Of a stretch of 64,000 nucleotides of DNA, positions 9,097-17,990 are shown one piece after another (the stretch's first letter is position 1; each line of letters begins with the position of its first letter). The stretch comes from UBA11346 sp038060575 (GTDB lineage: Bacteria; Planctomycetota; UBA11346): NCBI GenBank assembly GCA_964652775.1, contig CAZZAM010000006.1, forward strand, positions 1 to 64,000, in the 5' to 3' direction. The notes beneath the pieces were generated by a model, which had not been told where the DNA came from, made no database searches, and was given only the letters and a program-made list of their open reading frames with translations. Both the position numbers and the translations under genes were made by a program.

Positions 9097-9495
9097 CTAA
9101 ACTCCGCGTCGCGGCTTTTCTTCGGGTTGATAGAGGCTGAATACGTGTCCATCGGGGTCGAGGAAGTCAGTGGTGAATCCGCCTGGTGCTGGACCAACCG
9201 GACAAACAAAGATCACCTGTTTTTCAAGGAGCCGTTCGTACACGTCATCAATGCCACCATCGGATAGGCGGAAGACGATGACCGGGCTGCCGCCACGCGT
9301 TTCCTCGTGTTGGAAAAAGAGCAGCAGCGTTTCGCCGGTCTTTGCCATGAGTGGTGCATCGGCAGCGTCAGACGCTTTCCCTGACAATGGCTGAACGTCG
9401 AGTCCAAGCGTATCACGGTAGAATGCGGCAGTGCGTTTGAGATCACGAACATAGTAGACAACGGCGCCGATGCCGGCGGTGCGAAAGTCGATCAT
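9097..9495 (-). CDS. VOC (glyoxalase/bleomycin-resistance fold) family protein
   Basis: A 132-residue single-unit VOC protein. It starts with a typical beta-strand and YVRDLKRTAAFYRDTLGLDV helix and ends with FLDPDGHVFSLYQP, which holds the usual metal-site region. Such proteins bind a divalent metal and act as small lyases, dioxygenases or ligand-binding proteins; the substrate cannot be read. Its ATG overlaps the stop codon of the sigma-like gene (ATGA), so it is the last gene of the minus-strand group. Confidence 0.85.
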   Translation of the reverse strand: MIDFRTAGIGAVVYYVRDLKRTAAFYRDTLGLDVQPLSGKASDAADAPLMAKTGETLLLFFQHEETRGGSPVIVFRLSDGGIDDVYERLLEKQVIFVCPVGPAPGGFTTDFLDPDGHVFSLYQPEEKPRRGV

Positions 9496-10136
9496 GAGTT
9501 CCTCGGTGAGGTGGTTGTTATCTTCTGTTGCCGTGGGGTGCTGCTTTGTGAGGTCAGGATCAGGGGGTGTCCATCCGGATCGACCAGTCCGATCCCGGGC
9601 CGATGGGCGAGAGCGAGCTGCAGGGCACGGCGAAGGGGGCCGATATCAGCACGTGGCGTATCGAGTTGGACATGACGGATCGCATCGACGGCGATTGCTG
9701 GCCAGCTCGCCAATTGCCGTCGCAAGGCGGTGAGTCGCTGACGTAACGCCGTGTCGCTGATAGCGAGGAGATGGCGAATCTCTGTACGCGAGTGGCCATG
9801 TACCACCAACAGCAGTACGATGCGCAGACCGCGCGGTAGCTTGCGCAGTTCGCTGGGCCAGGCTTCTCGGATTTCAGTCGACGTCGAGTTGGACTGACGT
9901 GGAGGGTCGTTGCGTTGTTCGCGATGTCGGCGTCGCACCTCAGTGCGGGCACGGAACGCCGCCTGATTACGGAGAACACCAGCAAACCAACCCTGATCTT
10001 GAGCACTGGCGAGTCCAGTCCGTCCGGTGCTGATGGCAGCCAGCAGCGCGTCCTGCAACACCTCTTCAGCTTCGTGCTGATTCGGAGTCAGCGACCGCGC
10101 GACGGTAATCCAGTGTCGATACGCTGTGGCATCCAC
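9492..10136 (-). CDS. ECF-type RNA polymerase sigma factor with C-terminal tail
   Basis: A 214-residue sigma-70 family protein of ECF type. A sigma region 2-like helix appears at the start (HEAEEVLQDALLAA). A region 4-like helix-turn-helix, LRKLPRGLRIVLLL then HSRTEIRHLLAISDTALRQR, is near residues 110-150. About 60 extra residues follow region 4 (PRADIGPLRRALQLAL, then a GLVDPDGHPL strand). The frame is open further upstream inside the ABC gene; I chose GTG 10136, 8 bp after the ABC stop, because the conserved part begins there. No anti-sigma gene is recognised, although the DUF6526-like membrane protein belongs to the same operon. Confidence 0.7.
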   Translation of the reverse strand: MDATAYRHWITVARSLTPNQHEAEEVLQDALLAAISTGRTGLASAQDQGWFAGVLRNQAAFRARTEVRRRHREQRNDPPRQSNSTSTEIREAWPSELRKLPRGLRIVLLLVVHGHSRTEIRHLLAISDTALRQRLTALRRQLASWPAIAVDAIRHVQLDTPRADIGPLRRALQLALAHRPGIGLVDPDGHPLILTSQSSTPRQQKITTTSPRNS

Positions 10137-10143
10137 GACAGAT

Positions 10144-11973
10144 TCAGGCCTCGCCGGGATTTCGATATTGCTCGGCAAGCACGCCGGCCTGTCGATCATG
10201 CAGCCGGCGATAGAGACCATTGGCGGCGAGCAGCGCGTCGTGCGTCCCACGTTCGACGATGTTGCCGGAATCCAAGACGAGAATCTGGTCGGCAGCGCGA
10301 ATGGTGCTGAGGCGATGTGCGATGACGAAGGTCGTACGACCGTGACGCAGTCGTGCGAGCGCCGCTTGCACTTCGGATTCGCTTTCGCTGTCCAGTGAGC
10401 TGGTTGCTTCATCCAGAATCAAGATGCGTGGATCAGCGAGCAACGCGCGCGCAATCGCAAGACGTTGCCGTTGGCCACCGGACAAGCGCACGCCGCGCTC
10501 GCCAACGATCGTGTCCCAACCCTTGTCCATACCCTCAATGAAGCCGAGTGCGGCGGCGGCCTGCGCAGCAGCGCGCAGATCAGCGTCGGTGGCCTGCGGT
10601 TTGGCGAAGAGCAGATTCTCGCGCACGGTGCCGTCGAAGACGACGTTGTCTTGCAGCACGACGCCGAGTTGTCGGCGGTAGCTGTCGAGACGGATGCCCG
10701 AGAAATCTTTGCCGTCGAGCAGAATTCGTCCACCTTGCGGTCGGTGGAACCCCATGATCAGTGACACCAATGTGGTCTTGCCCGATCCACTGGGTCCAAC
10801 TAACGCGACGGTTTGTCCTGGCTCGGCAACCAACGACACGCCGTGTAGAACTGGACGCGCGGGATCGTAGCCGAAGACAACCGCATCAAGTTCGACGCGG
10901 CCTTGCAGCGGTGGACATGGCGTGCGACCTGCGGCATCAGCGTCTTCGGTTTCTTGAGCGCGTAGTTCGCGAATGCGATCAAGGCCAACGAACGCTTCGG
11001 TCAGTTGCGTGCCGATCGCAGCGATCTGCAGCACCGGCGCGGTCATCAGCGCGACATACATGACGTACATAAACAACTGACCACTGGTCATGGTGCCAGC
11101 GATCAGCGCGTTGCCGCCGATGAGGACGAGAATCGCGGACGCGGCGCCGATGACCAAGGTACCGAGTGCGGTCAACACCGAAAATCCGGTCATCGTCGTT
11201 CGGATGTAAGCGAATAGCTTATCGGTGCTGGCGCTGAATACTTCCTGTTCGCGTGGTTCAGCGGCGTAGGCCTTCACCGCACGGATGCCGCCAAGCACCT
11301 GGGTCATGCGTCCGTTGATCTCGGCCTGGGCCTTGCTGCGTTGGCGAAACACCGGGCGCAAACGAGTCAGTGCGATGCCGGTGCCGATACCGAATACGAC
11401 CAGTAATCCAGCAACTGCGAGCGTGAGTTGCCAGTTGAGGATGAGCAAGATCACGAACACCGCGACGGCTGTGACTGCGCCACCGATGAGTTGCACGATG
11501 CCGGTGCCGACCAGATTCCGAATGCCCTCGGCGTCGTTCATGATCTGGGTGACGAGTTGTCCACTTTGTGAGGCGTCGAAACGCGAGATCGGAAGGCGCA
11601 GCACATGCCAATGTAACTCCTGCCGCAGATCGTGGATTGCGCGCTGCGCCGCAACGCCGAGGAGTTGTGATAAGGCATAACCGGTCGCAGCTTGGACCAG
11701 GGTGGCAAGCAGAACGGCCCCGGCCAACCACGGCAGCAACTCGGGACGCTTTCCCGTAATGATCGTATCGAGCAGGAATCCTGCCGACGCTGGTGGCACT
11801 AACGCCGCCGCGCGACTGACGGCGAGGAGTCCGAGTCCAAGCAGCAGGCGATGGCGATGCGAACGGATCAGCACCGCCGATTCGCGCAGGATCACACTCC
11901 AGCCGACGCGCGGGTGCTTCGTTGTGCTGCCACCGCCGTGTGGCGAACCGCTGCTCGAACCGTGGGCTGCCAT
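10144..11973 (-). CDS. ABC exporter, fused permease and ATPase (MsbA/LmrA-like half transporter)
   Basis: A 609-residue half transporter. The N-terminal half has six predicted membrane helices (about residues 35-330). The C-terminal ATPase has Walker A GPSGSGKTTL, signature LSGGQRQRLAIARALL, Walker B ILILDEATSSLD and the switch His in VIAHRLSTIRAADQI. It should work as a dimer in the inner membrane exporting a lipid, peptide or drug; the substrate is not evident. It starts 3 bp after the DUF6526-like gene and is followed closely by the sigma-like gene, so the four minus-strand genes form an operon. Confidence 0.93.
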   Translation of the reverse strand: MAAHGSSSGSPHGGGSTTKHPRVGWSVILRESAVLIRSHRHRLLLGLGLLAVSRAAALVPPASAGFLLDTIITGKRPELLPWLAGAVLLATLVQAATGYALSQLLGVAAQRAIHDLRQELHWHVLRLPISRFDASQSGQLVTQIMNDAEGIRNLVGTGIVQLIGGAVTAVAVFVILLILNWQLTLAVAGLLVVFGIGTGIALTRLRPVFRQRSKAQAEINGRMTQVLGGIRAVKAYAAEPREQEVFSASTDKLFAYIRTTMTGFSVLTALGTLVIGAASAILVLIGGNALIAGTMTSGQLFMYVMYVALMTAPVLQIAAIGTQLTEAFVGLDRIRELRAQETEDADAAGRTPCPPLQGRVELDAVVFGYDPARPVLHGVSLVAEPGQTVALVGPSGSGKTTLVSLIMGFHRPQGGRILLDGKDFSGIRLDSYRRQLGVVLQDNVVFDGTVRENLLFAKPQATDADLRAAAQAAAALGFIEGMDKGWDTIVGERGVRLSGGQRQRLAIARALLADPRILILDEATSSLDSESESEVQAALARLRHGRTTFVIAHRLSTIRAADQILVLDSGNIVERGTHDALLAANGLYRRLHDRQAGVLAEQYRNPGEA

Positions 11974-11976
11974 GTG

Positions 11977-12408
11977 CTAGACCCTCAAGTCGTCAGCTTG
12001 CCAGTCGCGGACTTGCAGCTTGATGGCATCTGGAGTGGCAAGTTCACCGGACACAACGCGGGCGAACAATCCCGGCAGTTCAGCATCGGAGGCGAAACGC
12101 AGTGCGACCAGTTGTCGCAGGGGAAGCTTGGCGATGTCGGCCTGACGATCCAGTAGCAGGGCGCTCAGGCGAAGCCGCATCTCCAAGCGGATGATCCGGT
12201 CCTGCATGATCTGCGCATTCCGCCGCGCGCGGAACCACACCACCAACAGCGCAATGCCGGAGGCGGCCGCCAACCCAGTGCCGCACGATGGCGCGTCGTG
12301 GGCGAATGTTTTCAGGAGATAACCAGCGTTGGCGAGTAGGGCCACGCCGCAGAGGATGTACGGCAGCGGCAGCTTGCGGTGGTTGGCATACGTTTGGATC
12401 GCGGGCAT
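11977..12408 (-). CDS. DUF6526-like membrane protein
   Basis: A 143-residue protein with two N-terminal membrane helices (about residues 13-30 and 42-60) and a cytoplasmic C-terminal part. The start QTYANHRKLP, the central MQDRIIRLEMRLRL helix and the C-terminal LVALRFASDAELP resemble the DUF6526 family as I remember it. Function is unknown. ATG 12408 gives this N-terminus; an upstream start would add a Pro-rich stretch. It leads the ABC-sigma-VOC operon. Confidence 0.7.
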   Translation of the reverse strand: MPAIQTYANHRKLPLPYILCGVALLANAGYLLKTFAHDAPSCGTGLAAASGIALLVVWFRARRNAQIMQDRIIRLEMRLRLSALLLDRQADIAKLPLRQLVALRFASDAELPGLFARVVSGELATPDAIKLQVRDWQADDLRV

Positions 12409-12516
12409 GGGCAGCGGTTGTGGCACTGGGCTGGGCGGGGAAAGGGTCGAACCAGGCAACCTAGAGCAGCAGCCGTTTCCCTTGCTTGGCGGCGTGGCGC
12501 GGGAACCTGTGACGCC

Positions 12517-14766
12517 ATGTACTCGCGTATCCTCAGTGTTTTTGCAGTCACTGTTCTGTTGTTAGCCGCGTGTACGCGCGATGTGGCAACAACGTCAGCC
12601 AGCGCAGGTCCGGCCAGCCAGAGCGTGAATCTCATCGACGGCTTTGAGAACGATCCGTTGTGGTCACAGGACTCAGCCGGTGATCACGCCGAGATGGCGT
12701 GCGTGCCCGGCGATCAGACCGAAGGCGCAACCGCCTTGGTTGTGCGAGCGGCTGCCGGCACGCGCAAGAAAGTTATACTGCGTAAGGAAGTCGATATCGA
12801 TGCGTCGATTCTGAGTGGACTGATGATCGATGTGCGGGTTGTTTCCGGTCCGGCTCCGACGATGGCATTCGCCTTGCGCACGGTCGATGGCACCTGGTTT
12901 GAAAGTCCAGCGTTGGTGTTGAAGGATGGAGTGAATCGCGATCTGGCCTGGGACTTGAAATTATTTTCAGCTGGCGATGCGGCGGCCTGGGTCAAAGGCG
13001 CGAGCAAGCTGGAACGGCTGATGCTGTTGGTCATGCCGACCACCGGCGATTGCACGGTTGCTTTTGACAATTTGCGCGGCAACGGCGCGTGGCGGTGGCG
13101 GGTCGATCCCGCTGAACTGCGCGCGGTGGAGCCACCGCAGCCAACGGCACGGCGTTTCGATCCCGTGCAACTGAGTTTCGCTGTTGCCTGGCCGGACGAA
13201 TCGCGCGCGATGGCGGCTCCGGCGATTGGTACGTCCGAGCGTTTGTTCCGACGCATGGTTGCCGGTGGTGCCTGGATCACGGCGCCAGACGGCGAACGCT
13301 GGTGGCAACCGGCGGCGTGTGTTGGCATCACCACGGACGGTGGTCGGCCGGTGAATCGCTACGTTGTCCGCTTCAGTCCCGATCGCGCTGGCGCATGGGC
13401 GGTGCAGGCCGGCATTCCTACTGGACATGGATGTTGGAGTTGGGCGGCGACCGCCGGTGTGACGGTTGCTCCCGAAGCCGGAAATCCCGGTCCGGTGCGC
13501 ATTGATCCACGCGATCCGCATTGGTTGTCGCGTGCGGATGGCTCGTTCTTCTGGCCGCTCGGCATGAACGTCGGCTGGGCCGGTGATTATCGGCCATGGT
13601 TGACGCGCATGCAGGAAGATGGCTGTACGGCGGTGCGCGTCTGGATGTGTCCGTGGTCGAACCCGCTCGATGTTGCAGGCAATCTGCAGACCGTGAATCA
13701 GGCATCGGCGGCAACGATTGACAGCTTGCTCGACACGGCGCTCGCCAAGGGACTGACCGTGCAGCTCTGTCTCAATTACCACGGCATGCTCAAGTCGGAG
13801 TGGGAGAAGAATCCGTACAATCTCGCCAACGGCGGCGTGATCACCGATCCGCGCGAATTTTGGATCGACGCCAAAGCCAAGGCTGTGTTCCGCAAACAGC
13901 TGGATTACGTATCGGCGCGTTGGGGCCATCATCCGGCGTTGCTGGCGTGGGAAATGTGGAACGAAGCCGACATCGGCCTGCATTACGATGACGACGATAT
14001 CGTCGAGTGGCATCGCGAGATGTGCGCGTATCTCGCCAAGATCGACCGCCATCGTCACCTCATCACGACGAGTCTTGCTGGCCAGCGGAACGCAAACGGA
14101 TTGTGGCGCGTACCCGATGTGAACTTGGTCCAGCCCCACTATTACGAACGCGAGTCATTGCGGGCGATCGCCGCAGCGGTTGGCGATATCGCCTTAGTGG
14201 GAAAGCCAGGCTGGCCAGCCGAGCTGTCGCGCTATTGGCAACGTGGCGGTGAGCAGGCCGACACCGAAGGTCGCTTTCTGCATCAGGCATTGTGGTGGAG
14301 TTGGGTGCACGGTTGCGCTGGTTCGTCGTGGGCGTGGTGGTGGGACACCCAGGTGCAAAACAACGGACTTACCAAGCACCACGCAGCGTTGGCGCGATTT
14401 ATCGCCGGCGAAGATCTGCGCGGTGCCACACTAACCAGCGTGTCTGCCGCCGCCGAAGGCATCAATGTGGTCGCGCTGAGCGGCGTTGATCGCTCATGGG
14501 TGTTCGCTGCCGATCAGCACGCAACCGCACCAGCAAGTGGCGCGCCCGCCGCCATGCGCGCGCGCCGCGTGCGCCTGAGTGGATTCGCTGCTGGGGCGTG
14601 GTCGATCGAACGCTGGGATCCGTTGGCCGGAACCTGCGTGGCGACCCTCGCGGCAACCGTGGCTGATGATGGCGTATTGGAAGTCGAACTGCCGGCCGGT
14701 GCGAATGAAGCCGCCTGGAAGCTGCGCCGATCCGCTCGCCTGGTTCCCGAGATTCGTCTGCCGTGA
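12517..14766 (+). CDS. Secreted glycosidase-like lipoprotein (DUF5060-like + GH5-like TIM barrel)
   Basis: A 749-residue exported protein. It starts with a lipoprotein signal, VTVLLLAAC (lipobox LAAC). Residues about 35-210 look like a carbohydrate-binding beta-sandwich (NLIDGFENDPLW onward). Residues about 210-330 form a DUF5060-like domain. Then comes a TIM barrel with FFWPLGMNVGW and WEMWNEADI, where E483 is the likely acid/base of a clan-A glycosidase. A C-terminal beta domain closes the protein. ATG 12517 is chosen for the signal sequence. It probably cleaves a polysaccharide at the cell surface; the nucleophile and the substrate are not assigned. The next small gene overlaps its stop (GTGA). 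Confidence 0.82.
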   Translation: MYSRILSVFAVTVLLLAACTRDVATTSASAGPASQSVNLIDGFENDPLWSQDSAGDHAEMACVPGDQTEGATALVVRAAAGTRKKVILRKEVDIDASILSGLMIDVRVVSGPAPTMAFALRTVDGTWFESPALVLKDGVNRDLAWDLKLFSAGDAAAWVKGASKLERLMLLVMPTTGDCTVAFDNLRGNGAWRWRVDPAELRAVEPPQPTARRFDPVQLSFAVAWPDESRAMAAPAIGTSERLFRRMVAGGAWITAPDGERWWQPAACVGITTDGGRPVNRYVVRFSPDRAGAWAVQAGIPTGHGCWSWAATAGVTVAPEAGNPGPVRIDPRDPHWLSRADGSFFWPLGMNVGWAGDYRPWLTRMQEDGCTAVRVWMCPWSNPLDVAGNLQTVNQASAATIDSLLDTALAKGLTVQLCLNYHGMLKSEWEKNPYNLANGGVITDPREFWIDAKAKAVFRKQLDYVSARWGHHPALLAWEMWNEADIGLHYDDDDIVEWHREMCAYLAKIDRHRHLITTSLAGQRNANGLWRVPDVNLVQPHYYERESLRAIAAAVGDIALVGKPGWPAELSRYWQRGGEQADTEGRFLHQALWWSWVHGCAGSSWAWWWDTQVQNNGLTKHHAALARFIAGEDLRGATLTSVSAAAEGINVVALSGVDRSWVFAADQHATAPASGAPAAMRARRVRLSGFAAGAWSIERWDPLAGTCVATLAATVADDGVLEVELPAGANEAAWKLRRSARLVPEIRLP

Positions 14767-14993
14767 GTTGGGTCACCGAAGTATGGGACGCCCAACGTGA
14801 TGGTCGGCTGACCAGCGAAGAAGGTTGGCAAATCCTGATCGATGCGCGTGAAGCACTGGATCCGTCAGGTGTGGTGCGATCGGTGTTGCGTGGACTTGCA
14901 GTGGTGCCGGCCGTGACTGCCTCTCCAGGTCAGCACATGGAATCACACGAGATTATTGCTGATAGAGAACCGATAGTCATCGAAGACGTGTAA
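14763..14993 (+). CDS. Hypothetical small acidic protein
   Basis: A 76-residue frame starting with GTG that overlaps the stop codon of the glycosidase gene by 4 bp. The protein is acidic, has no signal or membrane helix, and is not recognised. The tight overlap and normal codon use support expression, but the length makes it uncertain. Confidence 0.5.
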   Translation: MSWVTEVWDAQRDGRLTSEEGWQILIDAREALDPSGVVRSVLRGLAVVPAVTASPGQHMESHEIIADREPIVIEDV

Positions 14994-15022
14994 CGTTTCC
15001 GCGCCACCGCATTCGGACACCT

Positions 15023-15382
15023 CAAGGCAACCGCAGAGGAGCAGAGGCCGCGGAGGTCGCAGAGGAGAGTGAGATGTGATCATGACCTTGAGGGTGATTG
15101 GCACTGAAAACGATCACGTCTTCTAACCCTAGATTGCTCATTTCAAGGCAACCGCAGAGGCGCAGCGCTACGCAGAGGTCGCAGAGAGCTTGGGTTAGAA
15201 GACATTGCTGTTTCTGGCGCCACTCACCCACAGGATGACGAAACCATTGACGCTCTCCTCCGCGATCTCAGCGGCCTCTGCGCCTCTGCGGTTGCCTTGG
15301 GATGTTTTAACCGAGCAATTTAGGCTAACCCCAGTCCTTCGCGTCCTCTGCCTTGGTACTCTGCGCCTCTGCGGTTGCCTTG
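15023..15382. repeat. Cluster of four R repeats (nested pair)
   Basis: The gene-free stretch 14994-15404 is mainly repeat. R copies are at 15023-15064 and 15144-15186 (forward) and at 15258-15299 and 15337-15382 (reverse). The inner pair has extended ends: CCCTAGATTGCTC before 15144 and GAGCAATTTAGG after 15299 are near-complementary. The inner spacer contains GGGTTAGAAGACATTG, also found in the elements at 16276 and 36698. A reverse-complement copy of the GGGTTAGAAGAC motif lies between the first two repeats. This looks like one element inserted within or beside another, between two convergent genes. Confidence 0.88.
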
Positions 15383-15404
15383 GATAGCGTTGTTTAGGTT
15401 TAGT

Positions 15405-16226
15405 CTACGATAGGTGTCGCTCAAAAAACGGAACGACCCGCTCCCACGCCGGCGCCAAATGCTGTGGCGCGCGGCCAGTGACCGAGAAGCCGTGATCAGC
15501 GCCAGGAATTTCAATCAAGGTCGCATCCGCCCCGGCGGCTTGTAGTCGTGCATGGAAACGCCGCGAAATACCGATCGGAACTTGACCCGGCTCGGGACCG
15601 AGGTCGCGATCACCGTGGAGGATGAGAAACGGGGACGCGGACGGCGTGATGTGATTGATCGGTGACGCAGCTTCGTGTGCGGCGAGGGCGTCGCTGATCG
15701 GCGCGCCGATGAGACCAGCAACTGCCCAGGCTGACGCGGTGTCCTCCATCGCGACGAGATCGACTGGACCGTAGAAATCGACCATGCAGCGCAGTCGACT
15801 CGAATAACTGGCCAGCATCGGATCGCTATCGGGCGGTCCTTCAGCGAGGGCGAGGAACGAACCGAGGTGTGCTCCGGCCGACGCGCCCATGCCACCGATG
15901 CGCTCAGGGTCGATTGCATATGTGGCGGCGTTTGCGCGCAGCCAGCGCACGGCGCGGCGGACGTCTTCGAGTTGAGCTGGGAAACAATGCTCGGGCCAGA
16001 AGCGATACGTGATAGAAAGCGCAACGATGCCGCGCTGGGCGAGTTGCTGTCCGTGCCAGCTGAACATGTCGCGGTTCCCGGCGTGCCAGCCGCCGCCGTG
16101 GATCATGACCACGGCCGGTCGTGGACCTGGGACTCCATGCGGCAGATACGCATCGAACAACGAGCGCTCGCCATGCGGCCCGTAGGACTGATCAGGCAGG
16201 ATGGTCACCGGATAGGGCGGCGGCAT
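15405..16226 (-). CDS. Alpha/beta hydrolase, esterase/lipase (HSL/BD-FAE-like)
   Basis: A 273-residue serine hydrolase. It has the oxyanion motif HGGGWHAGN, the nucleophile elbow GASAG, the acid in LHGDRD and the catalytic His in ADHGFS. Such enzymes cleave short-chain or acetyl esters, often on carbohydrates. No signal peptide is clear from ATG 16226, which I chose because the longer frame begins inside an R repeat. It faces the glycosidase gene across the repeat cluster, so a shared role in polysaccharide de-esterification is possible but unproven. Confidence 0.87.
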   Translation of the reverse strand: MPPPYPVTILPDQSYGPHGERSLFDAYLPHGVPGPRPAVVMIHGGGWHAGNRDMFSWHGQQLAQRGIVALSITYRFWPEHCFPAQLEDVRRAVRWLRANAATYAIDPERIGGMGASAGAHLGSFLALAEGPPDSDPMLASYSSRLRCMVDFYGPVDLVAMEDTASAWAVAGLIGAPISDALAAHEAASPINHITPSASPFLILHGDRDLGPEPGQVPIGISRRFHARLQAAGADATLIEIPGADHGFSVTGRAPQHLAPAWERVVPFFERHLS

Positions 16227-16257
16227 ACAGCAAGACTGGCCGAGCAGACATGGGGTC

Positions 16258-16456
16258 AACCTAAACAGCGAAATCCAAGGCAACCGCTGAGGCGCAGAGG
16301 CCGCTGAGGTCGCGGAGGACTGGGGTTAGAAGATATTGTTTTTCGTGCTGATCACCCGCAGGGTGATGACGCGCAAGCCTGTTCTCCTCTGCGATCTCAG
16401 CGGCCTCTGCGCCTCAGCGGTTGCCTTGGCATTTCCCCAGATGCCGGCTTTAGGGT
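16258..16456. repeat. Paired R repeat element between esterase and kinase genes
   Basis: R forward at 16276-16317 and R reverse at 16387-16428 form an inverted pair. Outer flanks are CCTAAAC on the left and CCGGCTTTAGG on the right, again complementary in part. The spacer holds GGGGTTAGAAGATATTG. The whole element fills the gap between two divergent genes, so both promoters must lie in or beside it. Confidence 0.9.
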
Positions 16457-16522
16457 CAATGTCTTTTGACCCCGGACTTCCGGACTTCCGAACGTTCGGA
16501 CCGTGCGTACGCTCCACGTCCC

Positions 16523-17857
16523 ATGAGCGCATCTCCAACTTGGTTGCGACTCCTCGCAAGTGAGGACGGCGGCGACAGTGCGCCGTCGATGAGCATCCGT
16601 CCGGCCCTGGCCGGGAATCTGGCGCTGGCGCGGGCCGAGTGGTTGCGCCGCCGGATGATTGTTCCAACCAAGAACCAACAGCTGCGCGAGAGTGGTGGCG
16701 ATGGTCGGCGCTTGGCGGACGTACTCGACTTTGGCAGTGAAGGTGAGCGTCCGTACGCGATGATCGAACAGATCGGTCACGGCGGTATGGGCATCGTGTC
16801 GCTCGCACGGCAGCGCTCGACTGGACGCGAGGTTGCGATCAAAGCCGTTCATCCCGAACGTGTACACGGCGGATTCCTCGACGCCTTCCGTCAGGAGTGT
16901 TTGACCACCGCCGCGTTGGAACACCCGCACATTGTTCCGGTCTATGACGCCGGTCTCGACTTCATGGTCATGAAGCGCCTGACCGGCACGAGTTTCGAAC
17001 AGCGTCTGCGCAAGCCTGAGGCAACGTTGGCCTCGCACATCGAAGTGCTGCTGAAGGTTTGTGACGCGGTCTCATTCGCCCACAGTCAGGGCGTGCTGCA
17101 TCGCGACCTCAAAGGCGAGAACGTGTTCGTCGGCGGCTACGGCGAAGTCTGGGTGATGGACTGGGGATTGTCGGCGGGATTCGGCCCGTCGGCGGACGGC
17201 ACCTGGTTGGCACCAGCAGTCACCGACGATCAAGGCATGTGCGCCGGGACACCGATGTGCGTCGCGCCCGAAGCTGCACTCGGCGATCTCGCTCATCTCG
17301 GCCCCAGCCTGGATCTTTTTTTGATGGGCACGCTGCTCTACCGTGTTCTTTGCGGTCATTATCCTTACGAGACCAAGACCAGCGAAGAATCGCTGAAGCG
17401 CGCCGCACGCCGCGATATTCAGCCACTGCTCATCCGCGCACCTGGTGCACCATTTCGTCTGGTTCAGGCCGCTGAGCGCGCAACTGCGTGGGATTCGACC
17501 GGCCGTGGAACGGTAAGCGATTTCGCCAATGATCTTAGAACTTGGCTGCACACGTCTGGAGCGAGTGTCGAAGCAACGGCATTGCTTGCGCGAGCGACTG
17601 AACAATTTGCCGCTGGCGAAAAGCAGCAGCCGGTGGCGACTCGGTATAGGCTGCTCGGCGCAGCCATCACCGACGCATCGCGCGCGTTGGGTTTGTGTCC
17701 TGAGATGCGCGGAGCGCACGAGTTGCTGGCTCGGGCACGCAAGGCGTTCGCGACTGCTGCTACCGAGGCTGGAGATCTGAATTTGGCTAAGCTGGTCAGT
17801 GAGGGATTCACCCCGCCGGCTGGTGCCGTCGAGCAGCCAGCGCGGAATTTCCGCTGA
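16523..17857 (+). CDS. Cytoplasmic Hanks-type Ser/Thr protein kinase
   Basis: A 444-residue kinase without a membrane anchor. The kinase domain spans about residues 79-345: Gly loop GHGGMGIV (from residue 85), VAIK Lys (K107), HRDLKGEN with catalytic D195, the metal-binding motif as DWG (D213) instead of DFG, and APEAALGD. A C-terminal helical region of about 100 residues follows. All catalytic residues are present, so it should be active. ATG 16523 gives the family-like start. The two downstream paralogues and a barrel-like protein run the same way and may be part of the same function, but no phosphosite can be assigned. Confidence 0.9.
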   Translation: MSASPTWLRLLASEDGGDSAPSMSIRPALAGNLALARAEWLRRRMIVPTKNQQLRESGGDGRRLADVLDFGSEGERPYAMIEQIGHGGMGIVSLARQRSTGREVAIKAVHPERVHGGFLDAFRQECLTTAALEHPHIVPVYDAGLDFMVMKRLTGTSFEQRLRKPEATLASHIEVLLKVCDAVSFAHSQGVLHRDLKGENVFVGGYGEVWVMDWGLSAGFGPSADGTWLAPAVTDDQGMCAGTPMCVAPEAALGDLAHLGPSLDLFLMGTLLYRVLCGHYPYETKTSEESLKRAARRDIQPLLIRAPGAPFRLVQAAERATAWDSTGRGTVSDFANDLRTWLHTSGASVEATALLARATEQFAAGEKQQPVATRYRLLGAAITDASRALGLCPEMRGAHELLARARKAFATAATEAGDLNLAKLVSEGFTPPAGAVEQPARNFR

Positions 17858-17990
17858 GCGTGGACGTTGCGGAGGTTGGGCCGCACTAGAAACGGTGCAG
17901 TATATTGCGCTGGACCGCAGGCAGTGTGTGGACGGTTCACCTAGAGATTGGTTGAATTCGCCGATATTTCCCGATCCTTCGCAGTCCACG

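Noticed and set aside
15023..15382. R repeats as a CRISPR array
   Set aside because: Copies are inverted, scattered and not regularly spaced, spacers are shared between loci, and no cas gene is present.
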